From assembly GCF_001443045.1 (NCBI RefSeq), contig NZ_LKPJ01000005.1, positions 214,900-278,899 of the forward strand: a stretch of 64,000 nucleotides of DNA, given 5' to 3'. The notes beneath the pieces were generated by a model. The model did not search any database and was not told where the DNA came from. It saw only the letters and a list, made by a program, of their open reading frames with translations. This DNA comes from Burkholderia ambifaria. GTDB taxonomy: Bacteria; Pseudomonadota; Gammaproteobacteria; Burkholderiales; Burkholderiaceae. Below, in pieces: positions 1 to 11,053 of the stretch. Made by a program: the position numbers and the translations under genes. The stretch's first letter is position 1, and each line of letters begins with the position of its first letter.

Positions 1-445
1 CGTGCCGATCGACTTCATCGCAGTGCTCACGCCCGAGCATCCGCTCGCGAGCCATCATCCGAAGCTGCTCGCGAACTGCTTCGCGCAAAGTGAAGCGCTG
101 ATGCTCGGCCGCACGCTCGACGAAGCGCGCAAGGTCGCCGGGCCGGCCAAGGAAGCGCTCGCGCCGCACCTGACGTTCCCCGGCAACCGTCCGACGACGA
201 CGCTGCTGGTGGATGCGCTGACACCGCGCACGCTCGGCGCGCTGATCGCGCTCTACGAGCACAAGGTGCTGGTGCAGGCGACGGTGTGGGACATCAATCC
301 GTTCGACCAGTGGGGTGTCGAGCTCGGCAAGATTCTCGGCAAGGTCGTCGAAGCCGACCTGTCGGCCGAGTCGGTCGATCCCGCGAAGCACGATTCGTCG
401 ACGACCGCACTGATCGAGCGCGCGCGTGCGGCGCTCAAGCGCTGA
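1..445 (+). CDS. pgi: Glucose-6-phosphate isomerase, C-terminal part
   Basis: This is the last ~147 residues of phosphoglucose isomerase, the cytoplasmic enzyme that interconverts glucose-6-phosphate and fructose-6-phosphate. The gene runs in from outside the window, so no start is visible. The stretch [27 protein letters not shown] is typical of the family; only part of it is needed to recognise the conserved segment around [12 protein letters not shown]. It ends normally at a TGA at 443-445. The next gene is convergent, 74 bp downstream, so pgi is the end of its transcript here. Confidence 0.93.
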   Translation, partial: VPIDFIAVLTPEHPLASHHPKLLANCFAQSEALMLGRTLDEARKVAGPAKEALAPHLTFPGNRPTTTLLVDALTPRTLGALIALYEHKVLVQATVWDINPFDQWGVELGKILGKVVEADLSAESVDPAKHDSSTTALIERARAALKR

Positions 446-519
446 CGCGACGACGTCATGCGCATGCCGTTCGCGCGGGGCGATGTGCCGCGCGAACGGC
501 GCAAGAATTCAGTGTCGCG

Positions 520-1221
520 CTACGCCGCGTGCGGGGCGACGATCCGTCCTGTGTCGAGGGTGACCATCGTCGCGCAGCGCCGCGCGAGTTCGGCATCGTG
601 CGTGACCAGCACGAGCGTCGCGCCGTGCGTGCGATTCAGTTCGAACATCAGGTCGATGACCGCGTGGCCCGTGGCCGCGTCGAGGCTGCCGGTCGGTTCG
701 TCGGCGAACAGGATCGACGGATGCGTGACGAACGCGCGCGCGAGCGCGACGCGCTGCTGCTCGCCGCCCGACAGCAGCTTCGGATAATGTGCGGTGCGCT
801 CGCCGAGACCGACCTGTACGAGCAGCGCGCGGGCACGCTCGGCCGCGTCGCGCGCACTGATGCCGCCCTGCAGTTCGAGCGGCAGCATCACGTTCTCGAG
901 CGCCGTCAGGTGCGGCATCAACTGGAACGACTGGAACACGAACCCGACTGCGCCGTTGCGCAGCGCGGCGCGCTCGTCCTCGTCGAGCTGGTCGAGCGCG
1001 CGGCCGAGCAGGCGAACCGTGCCGCTTGTCGCACTGTCCAACCCCGCAAGCAGGCCGAGCAGCGTCGATTTACCCGACCCCGATGCACCGACGATCGCGA
1101 GGCTGCTGCCGGGCCGCACGGCGAGCGTGATGCCGTCGAGGATCGTCAGCTCGCCCGTAGCGTCGGCGACCCGCTTGCACACGTCATGGACTTCGATGAT
1201 CGGATCGGTAATCTTGAACAT
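520..1221 (-). CDS. ABC transporter ATP-binding protein, LolD/YbbA type
   Basis: A 233-residue cytoplasmic ATPase of the LolD/MacB/YbbA class, which powers lipoprotein release or export across the inner membrane with a FtsX-like permease. Visible motifs are Walker A (GASGSGKST, about residues 45-53), the Q-loop (FVFQSFQLMP), the signature LSGGEQQRVALARA, Walker B (ILFADEPTGSLD) and the switch histidine (LVTHD). The start is the ATG at 1219-1221 (MFKITDP); the frame stays open further upstream but that part overlaps the divergent esterase gene and is not family-like. Pairing with a TesA-like esterase matches the E. coli ybbA-tesA arrangement. No permease gene lies in the window; it would be expected beyond the convergent pgi or elsewhere. 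Confidence 0.9.
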   Translation of the reverse strand: MFKITDPIIEVHDVCKRVADATGELTILDGITLAVRPGSSLAIVGASGSGKSTLLGLLAGLDSATSGTVRLLGRALDQLDEDERAALRNGAVGFVFQSFQLMPHLTALENVMLPLELQGGISARDAAERARALLVQVGLGERTAHYPKLLSGGEQQRVALARAFVTHPSILFADEPTGSLDAATGHAVIDLMFELNRTHGATLVLVTHDAELARRCATMVTLDTGRIVAPHAA

Positions 1222-1900
1222 GGACACGACATTCCGCTGGAAAAGACGCACGGCACTCGCCGTGCTGCTGGGTACGCTGCTCGCAGTAACCGTGCCCGCG
1301 CGCGCCGCGACGGCGGCGGCCTCGGCATCGGGCCAGGGCCGGCCCGCGCTCGTCGTGCTCGGCGACAGCCTGTCGGCCGAATACGGGCTGCCGCGCGACA
1401 CCGGCTGGGTGGCGCTGCTGCGGCAACGGCTCGCGACCGAGCGAATCGATTATAGCGTCGCGAACGCAAGCGTCAGCGGCGACACCACGAGCGGCGGGCG
1501 TGCACGGCTGCCCGCGGTGCTGCAACGGCTCAAGCCGTCGATCATCGTCGTCGAGCTCGGTTCGAACGACGCGCTGCGCGGCGTGCCGCTCGCGACGACC
1601 GAGCAGAACCTGCGCGGCATCATCGCCGATGCGCGGCAGGCACGCGCGAAGGTCGTGCTGGTCGGCATGTACGTACCGCCCAACTACGGGCCCGACTACA
1701 CGCAGAAATTCCACGCGGTCTATACGCGACTGTCGAAGGAGTTCGGCGTCCCGCTCGTGCCGTTCCTGCTGGCCGGCATCGAGAACAAGCCGGAGATGTT
1801 CCAGTCGGACCAGATGCATCCCGCGCAGCAGGCGCAGGGCATCCTGCTCGACAACGTCTGGCCGGCGCTGAAGCCGCTGCTCGGCAAGCCGCGCGGCTGA
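1220..1900 (+). CDS. Secreted SGNH arylesterase / lysophospholipase, TesA-like
   Basis: A 226-residue SGNH-hydrolase of the TesA/EstA type, which hydrolyses acyl-CoA thioesters, lysophospholipids and aryl esters in the periplasm. An N-terminal signal peptide (KRRTALAVLLGTLLAV..., cleavage near ARAAT, about residue 30) precedes block I (VLGDSLSAEYG, catalytic Ser), the Gly block (ANASVSGDTT), the Asn block (ELGSNDALRG) and the C-terminal DQMHP with catalytic Asp and His. The chosen ATG at 1220-1222 shares two bases with the start codon of the divergent ABC gene. A strong hairpin ends the transcript just downstream. Exact substrate is not predictable from sequence. Confidence 0.9.
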   Translation: MDTTFRWKRRTALAVLLGTLLAVTVPARAATAAASASGQGRPALVVLGDSLSAEYGLPRDTGWVALLRQRLATERIDYSVANASVSGDTTSGGRARLPAVLQRLKPSIIVVELGSNDALRGVPLATTEQNLRGIIADARQARAKVVLVGMYVPPNYGPDYTQKFHAVYTRLSKEFGVPLVPFLLAGIENKPEMFQSDQMHPAQQAQGILLDNVWPALKPLLGKPRG

Positions 1901-1924
1901 CCTGACGACTCGCCGCCGGAAAGC

Positions 1925-1953
1925 AAAAAGCCCCGCTTCGCGCGGGGCTTTTT
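1925..1953. terminator. Bidirectional rho-independent terminator
   Basis: A 12-bp perfect stem, including A5 on one side and T5 on the other, with a 5-base loop. It lies 25 bp after the esterase stop and also serves the minus strand after ppiD. Confidence 0.9.
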
Positions 1954-1984
1954 GTCGTTGCGTGCGAAACCGTGAACGACGCTT

Positions 1985-2050
1985 CGCTTGGTTGCCGCTT
2001 GGTTGCCGCTTGGTTACCGCCTAGTTGCCGTTCAGTTGCCGCTGTCCTGC
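1985..2050. repeat. Degenerate 11-bp tandem repeat across the ppiD stop codon
   Basis: Five head-to-tail units of 11 bp (1985, 1996, 2007, 2018, 2029), the first two identical (CGCTTGGTTGC), and a worn sixth unit at 2040. Units get less alike towards the ppiD coding end. The ppiD stop (2032-2034) falls inside the fifth unit, so the array covers the last codons of the gene and its 3' flank. Confidence 0.8.
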
Positions 2051-3966
2051 GACTGGCTCTGCGTGGTGCCGTACAGCTTCACCTTCGAGCGGTCGCGCAG
2101 CGCGGCGAGATACGCTTCGCCCTCGCTTTGCGCCTCGACCTGCGCCATCTGCTGCTGCGCGGCCGCGAGCTGCTGCGGATCGACGGCCGTGCCCGGGATC
2201 ACCGCGTTCACGCGATAGATCGCGTAGCCGTCCGCACCGAGATCGACACCGACGTACGCCGGCAGCGTCTTCGCATCGATCTTGTAGACGGCGCTCAGCG
2301 CCGCCGGCGTGAGCCCTTGCGACTGCGTGCGCGACACCTTCTGCGCGGCAGCGAAACCATCGGCCGATTTCGACTTCTGCAGCTCGGCCAGCTTCGCCGC
2401 ACCGTCCTTCTTCGCAAGTTCCGCAGCCTGCTCGACGACGACCTTCTGACGCACCGCGCCCTTGATCGCGTCCAGCGCCGGCACGGCAGCCGGCTTGTAG
2501 TCGGTCACGCGCGCCGAGATCAGCGTGTTGTTGCCCACGTCGATCGCCTGCGTGTTGTTCTGGTTCTTCACCGAGTCGTTCGCGAACACGGCGGCGAGGA
2601 ACTTCGGATTGTTCAGCGGGCTCGTCGGCGGCAGTTGCGGATTCTGCGTCGGCGTGACGGTGGCCGTCTGGATCGTCAGCTTGTACTTGTCGGCTGCCGG
2701 CTGCAGCGTTTTCGCCTTTTCATACACGGTCGACGTGAAGCCTTCTGCGTTATCAGAGAACGCCTTCGCTGCGTACTGCTGCTTCAGGTCCACCGCGATC
2801 TGGTCCTTCACGTCCGCGAACGGCTTGACCACCGATGGCTTCACTTCCGTGGCCTTCAGGATGTGGAAGCCGAGATCCGACTGCACGACACCGCTCACGT
2901 CGCCCTGCTTCAGCGCGAACGCGGCATCGTCGAATGCCTTGCCGCCCGCCGTCGAGCCGCGCGTAATGAAGCCGAGGTCGCCGCCCTTCGCTGCCGACGG
3001 CGCATCTTGCGAGCTCTTCTGCGCGATCTGCGCGAACTGGTCCGGATGCGCCTTCACGTCGGCCAGCAGTTGCTCGACCTTCGCCTTCGCGGCCGCCTTG
3101 TCGGCAGCGCTTGCATCGCTCGCCGCGGCGATGAAGATGTGGCTCACGCGCACCTGCGCTTCCGAGCGGAAGTGCGTCGGGTTGTCGTCGTAGAACTTCT
3201 TGACGTCCGCATCGGTCGGTTGCGCGCTTGCGGCGGCAGCGGCCGGCGAATAGACGAGATACTGGATCGTCGCGGTTTCCGGCGTCGCGAAGCTCTGCTT
3301 GTGCGCGTCGTAATACGCGGTGAGCTGTGCGTCGGTCGGCTGCACCTTCGCCGCGTAGTCGCTCGTCTTCAGCACGAGCGCCTGCACTTCACGCTGCTGC
3401 GCGGCCAGCTCCGACAGGCGTTGCGCCGGGCCCTTCGGCGTGAATGCGCTCGCCACGATGCTTGCGGGAATCTGCTGCAGCGCGAGGCTGTAACGCACGC
3501 GCTCCTGATACTGCTCGGGCGTCATCCCCTGGAACGACAGCAGCTGCGCATAGCGCTGGACATCGATCGAACCGTCGGGCTTCTTCAGCGACGCGATCAT
3601 CGGGTCGCTCATCAGCGCGTCGCGCACGGCGTTGTCGGATGCCGTCAGGTGCAGGCGCTGCGTCTCGTCGGCCAGCACGCGTTGCTGGATCAGGCCGTCG
3701 AGCACCTGCTTGCGATGTTCGGGTGTGTCGAACATCTTGACGTCGAACTGGCCGCCGAGCGCCTGGCGCGCCTGGTCGATCTGCTGGCGGAATGCGCCGT
3801 CGAATTCGACCCGCGTGATCTTGTGCCCGTTGACCGCCGCGACGTTCGCACTGTCGTCGAAGAAGCCGCGGAAGCCTTGGATCCCGACGAAACCCAGCCC
3901 CGGCAACACGATCAGGAGCAGGAGCGCCATCATCAGGCGCTGGTGATTACGGAAGAAATCGAGCAT
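2032..3966 (-). CDS. ppiD: Periplasmic folding chaperone / peptidyl-prolyl isomerase PpiD
   Basis: A 644-residue inner-membrane-anchored periplasmic chaperone that helps newly exported outer-membrane proteins fold. An N-terminal transmembrane anchor (residues ~12-32, MMALLLLIVLPGLGFV) is followed by a SurA-like N-terminal region (NGHKITRVEFDGAFRQQ), a parvulin-type rotamase domain (about residues 265-360, VRVSHIFIAA ... GGDLGFITRG ... SDLGFHILKATEV) and a second SurA-like/parvulin-like C-terminal part. Length and order match PpiD. It lies downstream of lon and the two tRNA genes on the same strand, the usual neighbourhood of ppiD. The C-terminus ends in a QSQSQD segment encoded at the edge of the 11-bp repeat array. 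Confidence 0.95.
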   Translation of the reverse strand: MLDFFRNHQRLMMALLLLIVLPGLGFVGIQGFRGFFDDSANVAAVNGHKITRVEFDGAFRQQIDQARQALGGQFDVKMFDTPEHRKQVLDGLIQQRVLADETQRLHLTASDNAVRDALMSDPMIASLKKPDGSIDVQRYAQLLSFQGMTPEQYQERVRYSLALQQIPASIVASAFTPKGPAQRLSELAAQQREVQALVLKTSDYAAKVQPTDAQLTAYYDAHKQSFATPETATIQYLVYSPAAAAASAQPTDADVKKFYDDNPTHFRSEAQVRVSHIFIAAASDASAADKAAAKAKVEQLLADVKAHPDQFAQIAQKSSQDAPSAAKGGDLGFITRGSTAGGKAFDDAAFALKQGDVSGVVQSDLGFHILKATEVKPSVVKPFADVKDQIAVDLKQQYAAKAFSDNAEGFTSTVYEKAKTLQPAADKYKLTIQTATVTPTQNPQLPPTSPLNNPKFLAAVFANDSVKNQNNTQAIDVGNNTLISARVTDYKPAAVPALDAIKGAVRQKVVVEQAAELAKKDGAAKLAELQKSKSADGFAAAQKVSRTQSQGLTPAALSAVYKIDAKTLPAYVGVDLGADGYAIYRVNAVIPGTAVDPQQLAAAQQQMAQVEAQSEGEAYLAALRDRSKVKLYGTTQSQSQDSGN

Positions 3967-4068
3967 GCGTGACGGGAAAATTGGACAAAACGTCCGATAT
4001 TACAACATACGGGGTAGCACGGGAGAAAAGCAGGTGCGCAACGAACGAGCGCGACCGACGATGCAAAT

Positions 4069-4096
4069 GAAAAAGCCCGCACGAGGCGGGCTTCTT
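4069..4096 (-). terminator. Terminator of the tRNA-Val/tRNA-Asp transcript
   Basis: Inverted repeat GCCCGC / GCGGGC with a 5-base loop (4075-4091), flanked on the minus strand by a U tract (A run at 4070-4074). It sits 8 bp beyond the tRNA-Asp 3' end and ahead of ppiD. Confidence 0.85.
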
Positions 4097-4103
4097 CATT
4101 TTC

Positions 4104-4180
4104 TGGCGGAGCGGACGGGACTCGAACCCGCGACCCCCGGCGTGACAGGCCGGTATTCTAACCGACTGAACTACCGCTCC
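4104..4180 (-). tRNA. tRNA-Asp (GTC)
   Basis: A 77-base cloverleaf with acceptor stem GGAGCGG/CCGCTCC, anticodon GTC in a CCTGTCACG loop, a GGTTCGAGTC T-loop and an encoded CCA 3' end (TGG at 4104-4106 on the plus strand). It is second in a two-tRNA transcript after tRNA-Val. Confidence 0.97.
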
Positions 4181-4203
4181 TTGGTCTGGCTGAATCGTGA
4201 AAC

Positions 4204-4279
4204 TGGTGGGTGCTGAGGGGTTCGAACCCCCGACCTACGCCTTGTAAGGGCGCCGCTCTACCAGCTGAGCTAAGCACCC
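4204..4279 (-). tRNA. tRNA-Val (TAC)
   Basis: A 76-base cloverleaf with acceptor stem GGGTGCT/AGCACCC, anticodon TAC (CCTTACAAG loop), a GGTTCGAACC T-loop and an encoded CCA. It is first in the transcript, 23 bp upstream of tRNA-Asp. Confidence 0.97.
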
Positions 4280-4340
4280 GTTTCCGATTCGTTCTGGCTG
4301 AGATCTGCGTTTCGGCATCAACAACCAGCGAGCCCGCAAG

Positions 4341-4369
4341 TTTAATTCAATCCCGATCATTTTGCCAAG
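4341..4369 (-). promoter_or_regulatory. Candidate sigma-70 promoter of the tRNA-Val/Asp unit
   Basis: On the minus strand TTGGCA (4364-4369) is followed after 17 bp by TTAAAC (4341-4346), giving a leader of about 55 bases to tRNA-Val. The -35 is good and the -10 is weak, so this is only a candidate. Confidence 0.35.
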
Positions 4370-4420
4370 CCCGCGTGCGAACTTTTTTTCAACGCTCACG
4401 CGCACGATTCCAATGCGCAT

Positions 4421-4449
4421 AAAAAAACCCGCGGCCACGCCGCGGGTTT
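4421..4449 (-). terminator. Terminator of lon
   Basis: A 10-bp perfect stem (AAACCCGCGG / CCGCGGGTTT, 4425-4434 and 4440-4449) with a 5-base loop and a U7 tract on the minus strand, 33 bp after the lon stop codon. Confidence 0.9.
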
Positions 4450-4482
4450 CGCGAACAACCGTCAGCGACGGCGTTCAGGTTC

Positions 4483-6906
4483 TCAGTGCTTGACGACTTC
4501 CGTCGAGCCGGCATCCTTCGCCGCCTCGCCGACGGGCGCCGCAGCCTTCGCCTCTTCTTCCGGCGGCAGCGGGGTCGGCGTACGTTCGAGCGCGAGTTCG
4601 AGCACCTTGTCGATCCAGCGGACCGGCACGATCTCGATCGCGTTCTTCACGTTGTCCGGAATGTCCGCGAGATCCTTCACGTTCTCTTCCGGGATCAGCA
4701 CGAGCTTGATGCCGCCGCGATGCGCCGCCAGCAGCTTTTCCTTCAACCCGCCGATCGGCAGCACTTCGCCACGCAGCGTGATCTCGCCCGTCATCGCGAC
4801 ATCGGCACGCACGGGAATCCCCGTCAGCACCGACACCAGCGCGGTCGTCATCGCACCGCCGGCGGACGGGCCGTCCTTCGGCGTCGCGCCTTCCGGCACG
4901 TGGATGTGGATGTCCTGCTTCTCGAACGCTTCGTCCTTGATGCCCAGACGCCGCGAACGCGAGCGCACAACCGAACGCGCAGCCTCGACCGACTCCTTCA
5001 TCACGTCACCGAGCGAACCCGTGCGAATCACGTTGCCCTTGCCCGGCATCACTGCGGCTTCGATCGTCAGCAGGTCGCCGCCGACTTCCGTCCACGCGAG
5101 GCCCGTCACCTGACCGACCTGGTTTTCCTTCGCCGCGAGGCCGAAGTCGTACTTGCGCACGCCGAGGAACGTATCGAGGTTCTCGCCATCGACCTTGATC
5201 GCGCCCGATGCCTTCTTCAGCAGCAGCATCTTCACGACCTTGCGGCAGATCTTCGACACTTCCCGCTCGAGCGAACGCACACCGGCTTCGCGCGTGTAGT
5301 AGCGGATGATGTCGCGGATCGCCTGCTCGGTGACGTCGACCTCGCCGTCCTTCAGCCCGTTGTTCTTCTTCTGCTTCGGCAGCAGGTAACGCTGCGCGAT
5401 GCTGACCTTCTCGTCTTCCGTGTAGCCCGACAGACGAATCACTTCCATCCGGTCGAGCAACGGCGGCGGGATGTTCAGCGAGTTCGACGTCGCGACGAAC
5501 ATCACGTCCGACAGGTCGAAGTCTACTTCGATGTAGTGGTCGGCGAACGTGTGGTTCTGTTCCGGATCGAGCACCTCGAGCAGCGCCGACGACGGATCGC
5601 CGCGGAAATCCATGCCCATCTTGTCGACTTCGTCGAGCAGGAAGAGCGGATTGCGCACGCCAACCTTCGCGAGGCTTTGCAGGATCTTGCCCGGCATCGA
5701 GCCGATGTACGTCCGGCGGTGACCGCGGATCTCGGCTTCGTCACGCACGCCGCCGAGGGCCATCCGGACGAACTTGCGGTTCGTCGCACGCGCGATCGAC
5801 TGGCCGAGCGAGGTCTTGCCGACGCCCGGAGGCCCGACGAGGCACAGGATCGGGGCCTTGACCTTGTCCACGCGCTGTTGCACCGCGAGGTACTCGAGGA
5901 TGCGTTCCTTCACCTTCTCGAGGCCGAAATGATCCTCGTCGAGCACCTGCTCGGCGTTCGACAGATCGTTGTTGACCTTGCTCTTCTTGCGCCACGGCAG
6001 GCCGATCAGCGTGTCGATGTAGTTGCGCACGACGGTCGCTTCGGCCGACATCGGCGACATCAGCTTCAGCTTCTTCAGCTCGGCATCAGCCTTCTTCTTC
6101 GCTTCCTTCGGCATGCGCGCGGCGTTGATGCGCTTCTCGAGTTCCTCGAGATCCGCACCCTCTTCGCCTTCGCCCAGTTCCTTCTGGATCGCCTTGACCT
6201 GTTCGTTCAGGTAGTACTCGCGCTGGCTCTTTTCCATCTGGCGCTTCACGCGCCCGCGGATGCGCTTTTCGACCTGCAGGATGTCGATCTCGGCTTCGAG
6301 CTGCGCGAGCAGGTGCTCGAGGCGCTCGATGACCGGGAACATCTCGAGGATGTGCTGCTTCTGGTCGAGCTTCAGCGGCAGACGCTCGGCGATCATGTCG
6401 GCGAGACGACCGGCTTCATCGATGCCCGACAGCGACGTGAGAATCTCCGGCGGGATCTTCTTGTTCAGCTTCACGTACTGGTCGAACTGCGACACGATCG
6501 CGCGGCGCAGCGCTTCCGTTTCCGCGCTGTCGGCGTGATCGGGCTCGAGCGGCATCACTTCGCAGGAGAACTGCGTCTCCTGTTCTTCGATCGACAACGC
6601 CTTCGCACGCTGCAGGCCCTCGACGAGCACCTTCACGGTGCCGTCCGGCAGCTTCAGCATCTGCAGGATGTTGGCGATACAACCGACCTCGTACATATCC
6701 TTTTCGGTCGGTTCGTCCTTGGCCGCGGTTTTCTGGGCGACGAGCATGATGTGCTTGCCGCCTTCCATCGCTGCTTCGAGGGCCTTGATCGATTTCGGCC
6801 GGCCCACGAAGAGCGGAATCACCATGTGCGGGAAAACGACGACATCCCGCAGCGGCAGCAGCGGGAGCGTGATGCGTTCCGGCGGGAGAAGTTGGGTGCC
6901 TGACAT
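4483..6906 (-). CDS. lon: ATP-dependent endopeptidase Lon
   Basis: An 807-residue LonA protease, a cytoplasmic hexamer that unfolds and degrades misfolded and regulatory proteins. The N-terminal substrate-binding domain (starting [25 protein letters not shown]) is followed by a coiled-coil segment, an AAA+ domain with Walker [10 protein letters not shown] and Walker [12 protein letters not shown], and the C-terminal protease domain with the catalytic Ser in PKDGPSAGG and catalytic Lys in [10 protein letters not shown]. The full domain set is present and the C-terminal tail is a little longer than in E. coli, being Ala/Glu-rich. It is transcribed in the same direction as tig, clpP and clpX but is separated from clpX by a likely terminator, so it probably has its own promoter in the 135 bp upstream. 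I could not find a convincing sigma-32 site there. Confidence 0.98.
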   Translation of the reverse strand: MSGTQLLPPERITLPLLPLRDVVVFPHMVIPLFVGRPKSIKALEAAMEGGKHIMLVAQKTAAKDEPTEKDMYEVGCIANILQMLKLPDGTVKVLVEGLQRAKALSIEEQETQFSCEVMPLEPDHADSAETEALRRAIVSQFDQYVKLNKKIPPEILTSLSGIDEAGRLADMIAERLPLKLDQKQHILEMFPVIERLEHLLAQLEAEIDILQVEKRIRGRVKRQMEKSQREYYLNEQVKAIQKELGEGEEGADLEELEKRINAARMPKEAKKKADAELKKLKLMSPMSAEATVVRNYIDTLIGLPWRKKSKVNNDLSNAEQVLDEDHFGLEKVKERILEYLAVQQRVDKVKAPILCLVGPPGVGKTSLGQSIARATNRKFVRMALGGVRDEAEIRGHRRTYIGSMPGKILQSLAKVGVRNPLFLLDEVDKMGMDFRGDPSSALLEVLDPEQNHTFADHYIEVDFDLSDVMFVATSNSLNIPPPLLDRMEVIRLSGYTEDEKVSIAQRYLLPKQKKNNGLKDGEVDVTEQAIRDIIRYYTREAGVRSLEREVSKICRKVVKMLLLKKASGAIKVDGENLDTFLGVRKYDFGLAAKENQVGQVTGLAWTEVGGDLLTIEAAVMPGKGNVIRTGSLGDVMKESVEAARSVVRSRSRRLGIKDEAFEKQDIHIHVPEGATPKDGPSAGGAMTTALVSVLTGIPVRADVAMTGEITLRGEVLPIGGLKEKLLAAHRGGIKLVLIPEENVKDLADIPDNVKNAIEIVPVRWIDKVLELALERTPTPLPPEEEAKAAAPVGEAAKDAGSTEVVKH

Positions 6907-7042
6907 TTCATTTCCCCATGAGTGGAATCAATTGTTCGGTAATTGAGGCCGCCACAACGAATTGCAAGCCTTCAAGTGCGGGAAATATTCGGTAAGAAAG
7001 TAACCACCGCGTGTCGAGTCAGAGTTACCCACAAGATAAACG

Positions 7043-7080
7043 AAAAAAAGCCGCCCACGGTCTCATGAACGGCCTTTTTC
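7043..7080 (-). terminator. Probable terminator of clpX
   Basis: An imperfect hairpin (GCCG...CGGC extended by A/T runs on both sides) followed by a U7 tract on the minus strand, 23 bp after the clpX stop. The stem is short, so confidence is moderate. Confidence 0.5.
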
Positions 7081-7103
7081 GCAGAACATCGTCGGCAAGC
7101 CGG

Positions 7104-8375
<1,272 letters not shown>

Positions 8376-8539
8376 GAATGTAGAGCCTCCGGACAGGTAG
8401 ATGACATGATACGCCGAATGCTCCGAACGCCGCGCCTAGGGCGCGACCGGAGTCGGCTGGATGCGCTTGCCGCAGATGCTCAAGGCACTCGGGACGTAGC
8501 AGGGGCGCCGCGCGAATCGGGGCGGCACCCCACTTAAGC

Positions 8540-9193
8540 TCACGGGCGCTTCAGCAGCACCTGGTCGATCAGCCCGTACGCCTTCGCGTCCTCGCTCGAC
8601 ATGAAGTTATCACGGTCGGTGTCGCGCGCGATGCGCTCGACGTCCTGGCCCGTGTGCTGCGCGAGCAGGTTGTTCAGCCGTTCCTTCAGGTAGAGGATTT
8701 CGCGCGCCTGGATCTCGATGTCGGATGCCTGGCCGCGTGCGCCGCCGAGCGGCTGGTGAATCATCACGCGCGAGTTCGGCAGCGCGAAACGCTTGCCCTT
8801 CGCGCCCGATGCGAGCAGGAACGCGCCCATGCTGGCCGCGAGGCCCATGCAGAGGGTCGATACGTCCGGCTTGATGAACTGCATCGTGTCGTAGATCGCC
8901 ATGCCGGCCGACACCGAACCGCCCGGGCTGTTGATGTAGAGGCTGATGTCCTTGTCGGGATTCTCGCTCTCGAGGAACAGCAACTGCGCGACCACGAGGT
9001 TGGCGGTCTGGTCGTTCACTTCGCCGACCATGAACACCAGGCGCTCCTTCAGGAGACGCGAATAAATATCGTACGAACGCTCGCCGCGGCCGCTCGTTTC
9101 GACGACGATCGGCACCAGCCCCAGCGCTTGCGCCTCGAAACCTTGCGGCGCGTTCGAAGCAAGCATGTCCAGCAATTCAGCGCGAGTGATCAT
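8540..9193 (-). CDS. clpP: ATP-dependent Clp protease proteolytic subunit
   Basis: A 217-residue serine protease that forms the tetradecameric chamber of ClpXP. The catalytic triad is visible: Ser in [14 protein letters not shown], His in [10 protein letters not shown], and Asp in the [18 protein letters not shown] region. Length and N-terminal propeptide-like segment are normal for the family. It lies between tig and clpX in the conserved order tig-clpP-clpX-lon; tig is separated from it by a hairpin at 9280-9321. Confidence 0.98.
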
Positions 9194-9279
9194 TCAATGA
9201 ACCTTGTTCGAATGGAAAATTGAACGGAAGGAAGCCGCCCGCTCAATCGCCATATTAATGGCAACCGTGCGCTTGACGT

Positions 9280-9321
9280 AAAAACGGCGTGCAGGCCGTC
9301 GCTCCGACAGCCGGCACGCCG
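9280..9321 (-). terminator. Terminator or attenuator after tig
   Basis: Stem CGGCGTGC / GCACGCCG (9285-9292 and 9314-9321) with inner pairing and a U5 tract on the minus strand, 12 bp after the tig stop and about 90 bp before clpP. It suggests clpP is either expressed by readthrough or from its own promoter. Confidence 0.75.
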
Positions 9322-9333
9322 CTAGAGCGACGC

Positions 9334-10680
9334 TTACGCTTGCGCCGATGCGCTCGCGAGTGCTTCGAAGCTCACTTCCTTGTCCGTCACCTTTGCCTTG
9401 CCCAGCACGAAGTCGACGACGTTGCTTTCAACGACGAACGCTTCCATCTCGGCGAGGCGCTGCTGGTTCGAATAATACCAGCGGACCACTTCCTTCGGGT
9501 CTTCGTAGCTCTTCGCGAACTCGTCGACTTCCGCGCGGATCTGTTCCGGCTTCGCTTCCAGGCTGTTCGACTTCACGAGCTCGGCCAGCACGAGGCCCAG
9601 CTTCACGCGACGCTCTGCCTGCTCGGCGAACATCTCGGCCGGGATCGGTGCGTCCTTCGCGTTCGGCACGCCGCGCTGCGCCAGATCCTGGCGAGCCATT
9701 TCGACGAGGCGTTGCTGGTCCTGCTCGATCAGCGCCTTCGGCACGTCGAGTTCGGAAATCTTCAGCAGCGCGTCCATCACCTGGTTCTTGACGATCGACT
9801 GCGTGCGGCGCTTCGCTTCACGCTCGAGGTTTTCCTTGATCTCGCCGCGCATCTTCGTCAGGTCGCCGTCTTCGATGCCGAGCGACTTCGCGAATTCGCC
9901 GTCGATTTCCGGCAGGTGCGGCCATTCGATCTTCTTCATCGTGACCGTGAATTGCGCCGTCTTGCCCGCCACGTCCTTGCCGTGGTAGTCGTCCGGGAAC
10001 TTCAGGTCGAACGTGCGCTGTTCGCCAGCCTTCAGGCCGAGCGCCGCCGTTTCGAATTCCGGCAGCATGCGGCCTTCGCCGAGCACGAACGGGAAGTCTT
10101 CGGCCGTGCCGCCCTGGAACGCGACGTCGTCGATCTTGCCGACGAAGTCGACCGTCACGCGGTCGCCGTTCTTCGCTGCGGTGTCCGCGCCGCCGTCGCC
10201 GTGCTCGCCGGCTTCGCCGCGAGCGTGGAAGTGCACGCGCTGCTTGCGCAGGATGTCCAGCGTACGGTCGATTTCGGCGTCGCCGATCGACGTCGTCGAG
10301 CGCTCGACTTCAGCCGTCGCCAGATCGCCGATCTTCACTTCCGGGTAGACCTCGAACGTCGCGTCGAACGCGTACGCATCTTCAGCCTGTTCCTGCTTCG
10401 GCTCGAAGCTCGGCTGGCCGGCGACGCGCAGGTTTTCCGCGCGGCTGATCGTGAAGAATTCCTGGCCGATCTTGTCGCTCAGCACTTCCGCTTCGACCTG
10501 ACCCGAGTACTGCTGGGCAACCATCTTCAGCGGCACCTTGCCCGGGCGGAAACCCGGCATGCGAACGTTCTTCGCGAGTTTCTGGATACGGGCGTCGATT
10601 TCCTTCTGCACGGTGTCCTTCGGCAGGGAAATCGTCACGCGGCGTTCAAGCTTGCCGAGGTTCTCAACAACGTTAGCCAT
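9334..10680 (-). CDS. tig: Trigger factor
   Basis: A 448-residue ribosome-associated chaperone and prolyl isomerase that receives nascent chains. The N-terminal ribosome-binding signature is GFRPGKVPL (about residues 43-51), followed by the FKBP-type isomerase domain ([18 protein letters not shown]...) and the long helical C-terminal chaperone domain. The ATG at 10678-10680 ([11 protein letters not shown]) was chosen over an upstream frame extension, since MANVVENL is the usual start in relatives. It heads the tig-clpP-clpX cluster. One insertion in the PPIase domain ([12 protein letters not shown]) is Gly/Asp-rich. Confidence 0.98.
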   Translation of the reverse strand: MANVVENLGKLERRVTISLPKDTVQKEIDARIQKLAKNVRMPGFRPGKVPLKMVAQQYSGQVEAEVLSDKIGQEFFTISRAENLRVAGQPSFEPKQEQAEDAYAFDATFEVYPEVKIGDLATAEVERSTTSIGDAEIDRTLDILRKQRVHFHARGEAGEHGDGGADTAAKNGDRVTVDFVGKIDDVAFQGGTAEDFPFVLGEGRMLPEFETAALGLKAGEQRTFDLKFPDDYHGKDVAGKTAQFTVTMKKIEWPHLPEIDGEFAKSLGIEDGDLTKMRGEIKENLEREAKRRTQSIVKNQVMDALLKISELDVPKALIEQDQQRLVEMARQDLAQRGVPNAKDAPIPAEMFAEQAERRVKLGLVLAELVKSNSLEAKPEQIRAEVDEFAKSYEDPKEVVRWYYSNQQRLAEMEAFVVESNVVDFVLGKAKVTDKEVSFEALASASAQA

Positions 10681-11053
10681 GGCTTCAATCGTCCTAAAAT
10701 TATTCGAGCGAATCGGGTTTTCCTTGCCGTGCCTGCCTGCAGCGTGAGGTGCGTCACACACACGCCGCGCCGGAGCGCCACGCCATCCCTGCACGCGCCG
10801 GATGGCTAGCGCAAGCGGCTCGGAGCACGGCTTTGGCCGGAAGAATCGACTATTCTAGCAAACAATTTTCCTCGCACCGCCAGATCGGCACGACGTACGT
10901 GCATACCCGCTGTCCGTGCACGGCGATGTTCGCGGATCGCCGCTATGCCGAACGCCGTATCCACCGCCGGCCCACCATCCTGTAAGCTCCGATTGAGGGT
11001 GCGTCGCCGTCACGCCCCCATTCCTCAGATCAATTACACCTTCCGGAGACACC
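10681..11053. promoter_or_regulatory. Divergent promoter region between tig and glycerate kinase
   Basis: A 373-bp region without a gene. On the minus strand TAGAAT at 10853-10858 is a good -10 hexamer for tig, leaving a ~170-base leader, but no good -35 is paired with it. A small palindrome ATTCG-AGC-GAAT lies at about 10701-10713, close to the tig start. A GGAG ribosome site precedes the glycerate kinase ATG. Nothing protein-coding is visible. Confidence 0.4.

Noticed and set aside
6907..7042. Heat-shock (sigma-32) promoter before lon
   Set aside because: A CTTGAA hexamer is present on the minus strand, but no CCCCAT-type -10 follows at the right distance.
9289..10809. Long plus-strand open frame of about 500 codons opposite tig
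   Set aside because: It is antisense to trigger factor, is Arg/Leu/Val-rich, has no family motifs, and arises from high GC. The same holds for similar frames opposite lon, ppiD, mrcA, mfd and argE.
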